Shown piece after piece: positions 55,461 through 63,459 of a stretch of DNA of 64,000 nucleotides. Both the position numbers and the translations under genes were made by a program. The notes beneath the pieces are model-generated. The model was not told the origin of the DNA and ran no database searches. It saw only the letters and a list, made by a program, of their open reading frames with translations. Each line of letters begins with the position of its first letter. The stretch's first letter is position 1. Source of the DNA: Nonomuraea dietziae (lineage in GTDB: Bacteria > Actinomycetota > Actinomycetes > Streptosporangiales > Streptosporangiaceae); assembly GCF_014195505.1 (NCBI RefSeq), contig NZ_JACIBV010000001.1, positions 3,906,001 to 3,970,000 on the forward strand. The letters are read 5' to 3'.

Positions 55461-56597
55461 ATGCTGACGGCAGGACACGTCCTCCAGTTGATCAGGCAGG
55501 GCACTTGCCGTACCCGCAAAGAGCTGATCGAGTACACCGGCCTGTCCCGGTCCACCGTCACCGACAGGGTCGACAGGCTGATCGAGGCCGGCTACATCCA
55601 CGAGGCCGAGCGAGGGGCGTCAGGGGGCGGGCGCCCTCCCTCGGTGCTGGCCATCGACCCGGCCAGCAAGGTGGCGCTCGTCGCCGACCTCGGCGCCAGC
55701 CACGCCCGCGTCGCGCTGACCGACCTGGCCGCGCGCCCGCTGGCGGAGGAGTCCACCCGGATGCGCATCGACAGGGGGCCCGAGCCCGTCCTGACCTGGG
55801 TGCGGGAGGCCTTCGAGCGACTGCTCGACCGCACCGGCAGCCCGCGGGAGCGGGTCTGCAGCATCGGCCTCGACCTGCCCGGCTCGGTCGACCACACCTC
55901 GGGCAAGGTGCTGAGGTCCTTCCTCATGCCGGGCTGGGACGACCTGCCGATCAAGGCGGCCTTCGGCGACCGGTTCGACGTGCCCATCCTGGTCGAGAAC
56001 GACGCGAAGGCGATGGCGCTCGGCGAGTGGTGGGCCTCCTTCCGCACCTCGCCCTCGCTGCTGCTGGTGAAGGTCTCCACCGGCATCGGCGCGGGCATCG
56101 TGCTCGACGGGCGCATCTACAGGGGCGTGGAGGAGGCCGCGGGCAACATCGGGCACGTGCGGCTGCGCGAGAGCGACGACCGCGTGTGCACGTGCGGCTC
56201 CAAGGGCTGCGTCGCCTCGCTGGCCAGCGGGCACGCGCTGGCCGTCGACCTCGGCCAGGAGACCAGCCAGGACGTCGTCCGCCTGGTGCAGGCGGGCGAC
56301 CCCGAGGCCATCGCGCGCACCCAGGAGGCGGGCCGCACGCTCGGCCTGGTGCTGGCCACGGCGGTCAGCCTGCTCAACCCTGGCGTGCTGGTGCTGGCCG
56401 GCGACATGGCGGAGACCAGGGAGCACTACCTCACCGGCATCAGGGAGAGCGTCTACCGGCGCAGCCTGCCGTTCACGACCAGGAACCTGGAGATCGTGAC
56501 CAGCACGCTCGGCGGCAGGGCGGGCATCGTCGGCACCGCCGTCATGGTGACAGAGCACGTGCTGTCGCCCGCGAGCGTCGACGCCTCACTGGCTTGA
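55461..56597 (+). CDS. ROK-family transcriptional regulator
   Basis: A 378-residue ROK repressor of the NagC/XylR type. Residues 1-65 hold a winged HTH (TRKELIEYTGLSRSTVTDRV); the rest is a sugar-kinase-like fold with GASHARVAL, ENDAKAMALGEWW, STGIGAGIVLDG and the zinc motif VCTCGSKGC near 243-250. The ROK catalytic Asp is represented by the END of that motif, so residual kinase activity is not excluded. Located 2 bases after the importer genes, it should sense a sugar or sugar phosphate and control the divergent promoter at 52036-52323. The last 56 bases overlap the convergent PAP2 gene. Confidence 0.94.
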   Translation: MLTAGHVLQLIRQGTCRTRKELIEYTGLSRSTVTDRVDRLIEAGYIHEAERGASGGGRPPSVLAIDPASKVALVADLGASHARVALTDLAARPLAEESTRMRIDRGPEPVLTWVREAFERLLDRTGSPRERVCSIGLDLPGSVDHTSGKVLRSFLMPGWDDLPIKAAFGDRFDVPILVENDAKAMALGEWWASFRTSPSLLLVKVSTGIGAGIVLDGRIYRGVEEAAGNIGHVRLRESDDRVCTCGSKGCVASLASGHALAVDLGQETSQDVVRLVQAGDPEAIARTQEAGRTLGLVLATAVSLLNPGVLVLAGDMAETREHYLTGIRESVYRRSLPFTTRNLEIVTSTLGGRAGIVGTAVMVTEHVLSPASVDASLA

Positions 56598-57195
56598 AGG
56601 CCAGGACGCTGACGGCGAGCACGGCGACACCGAGCAGCATGCCGCCCACCACGTCGCTGACCCAGTGGACACCCAGCGCGACCCGTGTGTAGGACACCGA
56701 GAGCGCGAGGAGGGCGGCGCCCGCCCAGGCCAACGCCGCCGGCAGGGGCCTGCCGCGCAGGGCGGGCCGCGCCAGCAGCACGAGCACGCCCGCGCCCAGC
56801 GTGGCGGCCAGCGCGTGCCCCGAGGGGAAGGACAGCCCGGGAGCGCTGGACACCGGGTCGGGAAAGATCGGTCGCGCCCTGTCGATCAGGAGTTTCAGCC
56901 CCTCGCCCAGCAGGCCGCCCGCCACGGTCGTGATCAGTGCCCAGCCCGCGGCCAGCGGCGCGCCCCGCCACGCCAGCCACGCCGCGACCCCGACCACCAC
57001 CACCCGCCACGTGGCGGGACCGAGCGCGTCGGTCCAGAAGGCCATGAGACGGGTCCATGCGGGGTTGGCGACCGCGTGGGCGTGCAGATCGTGCGCGACG
57101 GCCATGTCGAGGCCGTTGAGCGGCTGGCGGGCGACGTGGAGGAGCAGCCCGAAAGGGATCACGGTCAGAGCGAACGCGAGCCTGGCGATCATCAC
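56542..57195 (-). CDS. PAP2-family phosphatase (second)
   Basis: A 217-residue membrane phosphatase with LLIDRARPIFPDP (K/R-x6-RP type motif 1), LSFPSGHALAATLGA (motif 2) and SYTRVALGVHWVSDVVGG (motif 3), all active-site residues present. Six hydrophobic segments. Acts on lipid phosphates or undecaprenyl diphosphate at the membrane. It is the third gene of a minus-strand unit after tpx and the metal-binding protein, 13 bases from the latter. Its tail overlaps the ROK gene by 56 bases; the Arg-rich end (PVRRRRSRATARA) is encoded in the overlap, as in the other PAP2 gene of this window. Confidence 0.92.
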   Translation of the reverse strand: MMIARLAFALTVIPFGLLLHVARQPLNGLDMAVAHDLHAHAVANPAWTRLMAFWTDALGPATWRVVVVGVAAWLAWRGAPLAAGWALITTVAGGLLGEGLKLLIDRARPIFPDPVSSAPGLSFPSGHALAATLGAGVLVLLARPALRGRPLPAALAWAGAALLALSVSYTRVALGVHWVSDVVGGMLLGVAVLAVSVLAFKPVRRRRSRATARALSP

Positions 57196-57208
57196 ACCAG
57201 TCTGCCCG

Positions 57209-57952
57209 CTAAACGCCGAGCCAGCCCTTCAACAGCGCGGGAGCCTCGACCATCGAAGGCCCGTACCAGGTCAGCGCCCTGCCGCTCACCAGCGCGCTCC
57301 TGGCGAAACACTCGGGACCGTCCTGCGCGTGAAAGGCGTAGGGCTCGTCCGGCAGCACCACCAGATCGGGGTCCTTCGCCACGATCTCCGCGAGAGGGAT
57401 CTTGGGATAGCGCTCCGCGTGGCCGGCGTAGAGATTGTCGAAGCCCAGCCGCCGCAGCACGTCCCCTGTGAAGGTGTCACGTCCCACCACCATCCACGGC
57501 CTGCGCCAGATCGGGACGACCACCGTCCTGCGCGCCTCGGGCTCGGGCAGGTCCCACGCCGCCCTCGCCCGGTCCAGCCACGCGGGCGAGGGCGTACGGC
57601 AGGCCAGCTCGAACATCCTGGCCAGCGAGGTGAACGCCTCCTCGACCGTCCGGATCCGCGTCACCCAGACCGCGATCCCCGACTCCCTGAGGGCCAGGAG
57701 GTCGGGCTCCCTGTTCTCCTCCTCGTTGGCCAGCACCACATCGGGGCGCAGCTCCCTGATCCGATCGAGGTCGGGGTTCTTGGTGCCGCGCACCCTGACC
57801 ACGTCGAGGCCCGGGGGATGGGTGCACCAGTCGGTGGCGCCGACGAGCTTGCCCGTGGCGGCCACCGACTCGGTCAGGGAGGGAACGAGGGAGACGATCC
57901 TGCCGACCTCCGCGGGCACCCGCGCCTCGGCCCCCGTGTCGTCGGACGGCAC
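57209..57952 (-). CDS. BtuF/FepB-like metal-complex binding protein without signal peptide
   Basis: A 247-residue protein of the helical-backbone metal-receptor class (cobalamin/Fe-siderophore binding). Marks: RIVSLVPSLTESVAATG, GATDWCTHPPG, IRELRPDVVLANEEENREPD and VVLPDEPYAFHAQD. Unlike transport receptors it has no signal or lipobox and no permease or ATPase nearby, so it probably acts in the cytoplasm. Such solitary, cytosolic members are common in actinomycetes and of unknown function. GTG start; 8 bases after the tpx stop, in the same unit. Confidence 0.88.
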   Translation of the reverse strand: MPSDDTGAEARVPAEVGRIVSLVPSLTESVAATGKLVGATDWCTHPPGLDVVRVRGTKNPDLDRIRELRPDVVLANEEENREPDLLALRESGIAVWVTRIRTVEEAFTSLARMFELACRTPSPAWLDRARAAWDLPEPEARRTVVVPIWRRPWMVVGRDTFTGDVLRRLGFDNLYAGHAERYPKIPLAEIVAKDPDLVVLPDEPYAFHAQDGPECFARSALVSGRALTWYGPSMVEAPALLKGWLGV

Positions 57953-57960
57953 GGCACGGC

Positions 57961-58461
<501 letters not shown>

Positions 58462-58596
58462 CAGTGCCTCCGGCGAGGAAAGTGTGGCAAACAGAGTCAC
58501 GATCTTATCCACTGAGCTCGCAATCCCCCGCGCCGGGCGGACCGTGACTCAGTACACTCGGCGACGTTCGACTGGGCCCCCCAACCGGAGTGACAT

Positions 58597-60009
58597 GTGA
58601 GCAGCGGGCTCGTTGACGCCCCTCCTTCCCCTGCGCCCGCCCAGGGTCCGCGGCCACGTGCGCGTCGCTGGCTGCGTCGGGTGACCGCGGTCGTGGCGAC
58701 CGTGGTGCTGGCGGCGGTGGGCGTGGTGATCGGCGTCTACGTGAAACTGACGGGCAACGTCAAGCACATCGAGGTGACCGGCGACGAGCTGGGCGCCACA
58801 CGTCCGCCCAAGGTCGCCACCACCTCACTCAACGTGCTGATCGTGGGCTCCGACCAGCGTGACGGCAAGAACGCCCGCTACGGCCGCAGCGTCGAGGGCG
58901 AGCGCACCGACACGATCATGCTGGCCCACCTGTCGTCCAAGCGGGACGGCGCGATGGTGATCAGCTTCCCCCGCGACTCGCTGGTCCAGCTGCCCGCCTG
59001 CCACGCCAAGGGCGGGCTGCCTGGGCAGCAGCCGCATCTCGGCATGATCAACGAGTCGTTCAACTCGGGCGGCATCGGCTGCACGTGGAAGACGATCGAG
59101 TCGCTGACCGGCATCCACATCGACCACTTCGTGAAGGTCGACTTCACCGGGTTCAAGAGCATGGTCGACGCGGTCGGCGGGGTGGACGTGTGCCTGCCCC
59201 AGCGCATCGACGACACCAAGGCGCTGCTGCACCTGCCCGCCGGACGCCAGTCGCTCAACGGCGAACAGGCGCTCGGCTACGTCCGCGCCCGCTACAGCAT
59301 GGGCGACGGCTCCGACATCGGGCGCATCCAGCGGCAGCAGATGTTCATCTCCTCCATGCTCAAGAAGGTGATGAGCGGCGAGACGCTCACCGACCCCGCC
59401 AGGCTGCTCGGCTTCCTCGACGCGGCCACCAAGGCCGTCACCACCGATCCTCAGCTCACCCCCGGCGTCATGAAGGACCTCGCCACGAGCGCCCAGGGCA
59501 TGACCGCGGGCCAGATCCGCTTCATCACCACCCCCTGGCACTACTCCGTCACCCACCCCGGCCGCGTGGAATGGGTGCAGCCGCAGGCCAGGACCCTGTT
59601 CCAGATCGTGGCCAAGGACAAGAGCGTGGCGGGCATCAAGGGCGGCCAGGCCAAGACGCCGCGATCGAAGATCAACGTCGAGGTGCGCAACGGCACGCTC
59701 CGCTCCGGTCTGGCCACGACGGTGGCGGTCGGTCTGGAGCAGCGCGGCTACCACATCACCAAGATCGGCGACGCGCCGCGCAAGCCGGTTCCCCGCACGA
59801 CCGTCCACTACTCGCCCAACGGGGCGAGCCGCGTGCCCACCCTCACCGCCGACCTTCTCTCCGGTACGGCACGGCCTGTGCCGGGGGCGACGACCTCCAG
59901 GCTGGTCCTGACGATCGGCGACGACTGGAAGGGGCTCAAGGCGCTGCGAGCCGATGACTCGGAGGCTCTGAAGGGCTTCGACGCCACCCACGACACCTGC
60001 GCCTCATGA
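58597..60009 (+). CDS. LytR-CpsA-Psr family cell-wall glycopolymer ligase
   Basis: A 470-residue membrane-anchored protein. After a Pro/Arg-rich cytoplasmic tail, a single membrane helix (VTAVVATVVLAAVGVVIGVYV, about 28-50) leads to the LCP domain (about 75-250): LNVLIVGSDQRDG, ERTDTIMLAHLSS, VISFPRDSLV, GFKSMVDAVGGVDVC and LGYVRARYSMGDGSDIGRIQRQQ, with the catalytic Arg/Asp set. A LytR_C domain follows (about 375-465, INVEVRNGTLRSGLATTVA). These proteins attach wall teichoic acid-like or arabinogalactan-like polymers to peptidoglycan. GTG start; a TACACT box at 58553-58558 may be its -10. Confidence 0.95.
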   Translation: MSSGLVDAPPSPAPAQGPRPRARRWLRRVTAVVATVVLAAVGVVIGVYVKLTGNVKHIEVTGDELGATRPPKVATTSLNVLIVGSDQRDGKNARYGRSVEGERTDTIMLAHLSSKRDGAMVISFPRDSLVQLPACHAKGGLPGQQPHLGMINESFNSGGIGCTWKTIESLTGIHIDHFVKVDFTGFKSMVDAVGGVDVCLPQRIDDTKALLHLPAGRQSLNGEQALGYVRARYSMGDGSDIGRIQRQQMFISSMLKKVMSGETLTDPARLLGFLDAATKAVTTDPQLTPGVMKDLATSAQGMTAGQIRFITTPWHYSVTHPGRVEWVQPQARTLFQIVAKDKSVAGIKGGQAKTPRSKINVEVRNGTLRSGLATTVAVGLEQRGYHITKIGDAPRKPVPRTTVHYSPNGASRVPTLTADLLSGTARPVPGATTSRLVLTIGDDWKGLKALRADDSEALKGFDATHDTCAS

Positions 60010-60055
60010 GCGGCACCCCAGCGGCGGTGGCGAGCACCAGGCATCCTGTCGCAGA

Positions 60056-61912
60056 TCAGGGTTCGGGGTGGAGCCGGCCGTCGGCCAGCCCCTCGTGCCC
60101 GAGCCTGATCAGCGTCTCCCCCAGGGCGGTCGCCTCCCTCAGCGCGTCCTCCATCGTGGCCAGCCGCCTGAACGCCTCCCCGTAGGCCCGCTGCTCGGCC
60201 AGCGACAACCTCGGCAGGCGCGTACGGCGGGCGTCCACCCTGCTCGAACCGGCGGGCACGCGCGCGCCCGCCGAGCGCAGGAAGCCGGCGAGGAAGTGCG
60301 GGTCCACGCGGCGCTGGTCGGCCCGGTAGAGGGTGAGCTGAGGCCCCAGAACCGCGCCTGCCGCCGTGATGACCCTGGCCGTGGCGTAGGTGGCCACGAC
60401 GTCGCCGGGCTCGACCGCGACCAGACCGGCCTCGGGATTCGTCGCGCCCGAGGCGCCGGCTCCGCGCTCCACGTCGTCGGCGGTCAGCACGGGCACCTCG
60501 CCGCCGTCGAGCGTCATCCTCGGCGGCGCCTGCAGGATCGTCACCAGCCCCGCCTTGACCAGCTCCCCGATCGTGGTGGCGGGCTGGTCGAGCGGCTGGT
60601 CGAGGACCCGCAGGTCGGGAGCGTCGACAGAGGCGGCGAGGAAGCGCTCGCGCGCGGCGGCGAAGGCCCTGCCGAGGTCGGCGCCCCCGCGCGGCGCGTG
60701 CCGCGCGGGGCTGAGGTCGACCTCGTCGTCGAGCAGGTCGATGATGCGCACCCGGCGGCCCTCCTCGCTCAGGGCGGGCTCCACCCTGGCGAGGTCACCT
60801 TCGGCGTCCATGATCAGAATGTCGGACGGCGGGCGCTCGCCACTCTCGGGCCTGCGCAGCAGCCACAGGTCGGGGCCGCCCTGCCAGAGCGTCACCACGG
60901 CCCGCAGCGCGCCGGCGCGCAGCAGGTTGCCCCTGATGCGGCGGCCCGCCCTGCGGCTGGCGGCGGCGGCCGGCATGAGGATGGCGACCAGCCCGCCCGG
61001 CCTGACGTGGGTGAGGCAGTGCTGGACCCAGGCCAGCTCGGACTCGCCCCTCGGCGGCAGGCCGTACTCCCACCTCGGGTCGCCGCTGAGCTCGTCGTAG
61101 CCCCACGAGCGCTCGTTGAAGGGAGGGTCGCAGACGACGGCGTCGGCCCTGACGCCTGGGAAGGCGTCGTGCCTGAGCGCGTCGCCCGCGACGATCTCGG
61201 CCTCGATGCCGCGCAGGGCGAGCCTGGCGGCGGCGATGCGGGCCGAGGTCTCCTCCACCTCCTGCCCGAGCACCCTGACGGCCCCGCTCGCGCCGGGGTT
61301 TCCTGCGGGGTCTCCCTGGGCGGGGTCGTCGGCTGCGGGCAGGGACAGCGGGAGCGTGGCGAGGCCGCAGGCGGGGTCGAGGACGGTGCCGCCTTCCGGG
61401 GCGGCCAGCCGTACCATCAGGGCCGCGACGTCCTCGCGCGTGACGGAGAGCTTGCGGGAGTGGGCCTCCAGGTAGCGGGCGCAGAGGAACTCGTAGGCGG
61501 CCCTGGCGCCCCGCTCGGCGGCCAGCTCGGCCAGCAGAGTGGTCAGACCCGCGTCGAGCCCGTGCCCCCCCTCGAGAATGCGCGCCTTCCCCTCGCCGCT
61601 CGGCACGGCGGCGCCCTGCTCCCCGAGCGAGGCGAGAAAGCCTCCCGCGGCGGCCACGAGCCGGCCAAGCTGAAGATCTCCGGAAGCTTTCAGGCGTTGC
61701 CACGCGCGATCTGCCAGCGAGACCTGGTAGGACTTCCCATAGCGACTCAGCCATGCCTCGACCTCGCGCAACGCGAACAACGGTTGCGAGGAGGTTCCAT
61801 CGACCGGTTTGGGGAAGTCGTCGTGGCGGCGGCGCCAGTTGCTCACCGCGGCCCGCCCGACACCGGCGAGCCTGGCGATGTCGCCGGCGTTGACGGTCGG
61901 GTCGTGGCTCAT
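60056..61912 (-). CDS. Orphan N6-adenine DNA methylase with N-terminal HTH and HsdS-like C-terminus
   Basis: A 618-residue three-part protein. Residues about 5-55: HTH (AGDIARLAGVGRAAVSNWRR, then RHDDFPKPVDG), as in MerR/phage-type readers. Residues about 130-430: type I HsdM-like methylase with motif I VLDPACGLATLPLSL and motif IV VCDPPFNERSWG. Residues about 440-618: VEPGDVVATYATAR, FLAGFLRSAGARVPAGSS and LPRLSLAEQRAYGEAFRRL, resembling the target-recognition half of HsdS. No endonuclease gene is nearby, so it is not a standard restriction system; epigenetic regulation is likely. ATG 61912 is used; GTG 61921 is possible. Divergent from a PP2C gene, with an inverted repeat between. Confidence 0.9.
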   Translation of the reverse strand: MSHDPTVNAGDIARLAGVGRAAVSNWRRRHDDFPKPVDGTSSQPLFALREVEAWLSRYGKSYQVSLADRAWQRLKASGDLQLGRLVAAAGGFLASLGEQGAAVPSGEGKARILEGGHGLDAGLTTLLAELAAERGARAAYEFLCARYLEAHSRKLSVTREDVAALMVRLAAPEGGTVLDPACGLATLPLSLPAADDPAQGDPAGNPGASGAVRVLGQEVEETSARIAAARLALRGIEAEIVAGDALRHDAFPGVRADAVVCDPPFNERSWGYDELSGDPRWEYGLPPRGESELAWVQHCLTHVRPGGLVAILMPAAAASRRAGRRIRGNLLRAGALRAVVTLWQGGPDLWLLRRPESGERPPSDILIMDAEGDLARVEPALSEEGRRVRIIDLLDDEVDLSPARHAPRGGADLGRAFAAARERFLAASVDAPDLRVLDQPLDQPATTIGELVKAGLVTILQAPPRMTLDGGEVPVLTADDVERGAGASGATNPEAGLVAVEPGDVVATYATARVITAAGAVLGPQLTLYRADQRRVDPHFLAGFLRSAGARVPAGSSRVDARRTRLPRLSLAEQRAYGEAFRRLATMEDALREATALGETLIRLGHEGLADGRLHPEP

Positions 61913-61926
61913 GGGGGCCACATTAG

Positions 61927-61959
61927 TTCACAACACTCTTCAGCGCATCTGCTTGTGAA
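61927..61959. promoter_or_regulatory. Inverted repeat in the methylase/PP2C divergent promoter
   Basis: TTCACAA at 61927-61933 and TTGTGAA at 61953-61959, a perfect 7-bp dyad with 19 bases between. It occupies most of the 76-base gap between the two divergent starts and sits where a bound dimer would affect both genes. The HTH of the methylase itself is a plausible binder. Confidence 0.55.
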
Positions 61960-61988
61960 GTGTTTCAACCAATGATTTACTGCATACT

Positions 61989-62759
61989 ATGACGCACAAC
62001 ATCCGCTATGCCGCCGGGTCGGACGTGGGCCGACGAAGGGAGCAGAACGAGGATTCGGGCTACGTGAGCGCCCGCATGCTGGCGATCGCGGACGGGATGG
62101 GCGGCCACGCGGCCGGCGAGCTTGCCAGCTCCGCCACGATAGCGGTGCTGCGCGAGCTCGACGCCAGCTTGCCAGAGGCGGGCGCCGACCTCGAAACGGC
62201 CCTGGAGGCCGCCGTGCTCGAGGCGGGGCGCAGGCTGGCGGAGCTGGTCGAGATCGACCCCGCGCGCAGGGGCATGGGCACGACCGTGACCGCCATGTTG
62301 TGGGACGGCACCAAGTTCGCATTGGCCCATCTCGGCGACTCCCGCGCTTACTTGCTGCGCGAAGGCGCGCTCTACCAGATCACCAAGGATCACACGTTGG
62401 TGCAGTCGATGGTGGACGAAGGCCGCATCACGGAGGACCAGGCGGCGGTTCACCCGCGCCGGTCGATGGTGTTGCGCGTGCTGGGCAGCGAGGGCAGGTC
62501 GGAGCCCGACATGTCGCTGCGCGAGGCGGAACTGGGCGACCGTTACATGTTGTGCTCCGACGGGCTGACCGACGTGCTCGGTCCCGAGACGCTGCACGAG
62601 ATCCTGACGACCTACGCCGAGCCTGACGCGGCGGTCGGCAAGCTGATCGAGCTGGCCAACGACGGGGGCGGCCCCGACAACGTGACCGTCATCGTGGCCG
62701 ACGTGGTGCCTCCTGACGAGAGCAGTAGCTCGATGTACAGGGTGGGCGTCGGATCCTGA
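61989..62759 (+). CDS. PP2C-family serine/threonine protein phosphatase
   Basis: A 256-residue PP2C phosphatase (PstP/PrpC type). Metal-site motifs are all present: SDVGRRREQNEDSGY, AIADGMGGHAAGELAS, AHLGDSRAYLLREG, CSDGLTDVL and GGGPDNVTVIVAD. It lacks the transmembrane helix and extracellular tail of PstP, so it is a soluble enzyme. It removes phosphate from Ser/Thr of proteins; the target and partner kinase are not in this window. Divergent from the DNA methylase gene. Confidence 0.95.
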   Translation: MTHNIRYAAGSDVGRRREQNEDSGYVSARMLAIADGMGGHAAGELASSATIAVLRELDASLPEAGADLETALEAAVLEAGRRLAELVEIDPARRGMGTTVTAMLWDGTKFALAHLGDSRAYLLREGALYQITKDHTLVQSMVDEGRITEDQAAVHPRRSMVLRVLGSEGRSEPDMSLREAELGDRYMLCSDGLTDVLGPETLHEILTTYAEPDAAVGKLIELANDGGGPDNVTVIVADVVPPDESSSSMYRVGVGS

Positions 62760-62833
62760 GCCGGGTACGGCGGTTCTCCAGCGGGTTGCAAGCGCCGGAT
62801 CCCACACTCGCGGCAGACGAGAAAGGGAATCCG

Positions 62834-63328
62834 ATGAGAGCCAGCCGTACCATCATGATCGCCGTCACCGCCGGACTGCTGACGGCGGCCCCCGTCACCG
62901 TCGCCTCCGCTTCTGCCTCCGCCGACACCGTCGCGCCCGCGACCGGCGGGGAGCTGGGCTGGGGACCTACGTACGCTCCCGGCAAGAGGGCCGTCGCCAA
63001 GGGGACGCTGACGTCCTCGGGCCTGAACAAGACGCGCATCCCCGCCACCTCCACGGTCGCCGTCAAGGGCAGGGTCACCGACCTGACCAAGGGCCCGGGC
63101 TGCGGGTGGGCGGTCTTCCGCATCTCCTACCGCACGAACGACGGCAACGTGCCCTTCAAACACCGCAGCTACCTCGACTGCTCCAGGGGCACGCCCCGGG
63201 CGTTCGCGTTCACCGACAGGAACGTGGCCCTCGTCGAGCTCAAGATGTGCAGCGAGGGCCGCGGTTCCCGGCCGTCCGACGTCTGCCTCTACGCCGGCAC
63301 GTGGAAGATCCTCTACTCCTCCCTGTAG
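62834..63328 (+). CDS. Secreted protein of unknown function
   Basis: A 164-residue exported protein. ATG 62834 follows GAAAGGGA; a Sec signal peptide (MRASRTIMIAVTAGLLTAAP, then cleavage near ASASA) precedes a roughly 130-residue beta-rich domain with four cysteines (GPGCGWAVFRI, RSYLDCSRG, ELKMCSEG, SDVCLYAGTW), probably two disulfides. The pattern recalls small secreted beta-sandwich proteins of Streptomyces, but I cannot assign a family. 74 bases after the PP2C stop; likely its own promoter. Confidence 0.82.
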   Translation: MRASRTIMIAVTAGLLTAAPVTVASASASADTVAPATGGELGWGPTYAPGKRAVAKGTLTSSGLNKTRIPATSTVAVKGRVTDLTKGPGCGWAVFRISYRTNDGNVPFKHRSYLDCSRGTPRAFAFTDRNVALVELKMCSEGRGSRPSDVCLYAGTWKILYSSL

Positions 63329-63459
63329 TAGTGCGCCACACCAGCCACATAGCCAATATTTCGGCTCATATCTAGACACTTTCTGGATGTCTGGAGCGCG
63401 ACAACCGAGGCGCTACTACAGTCCCTCGTTAGTCGCCGGTCATCTGGGGAGGAGTCGTC

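Noticed and set aside
60056..61912. Type I restriction-modification system
   Set aside because: Only a methylase-like protein is present; no hsdR, separate hsdS or other nuclease gene in the flanking 4 kb.
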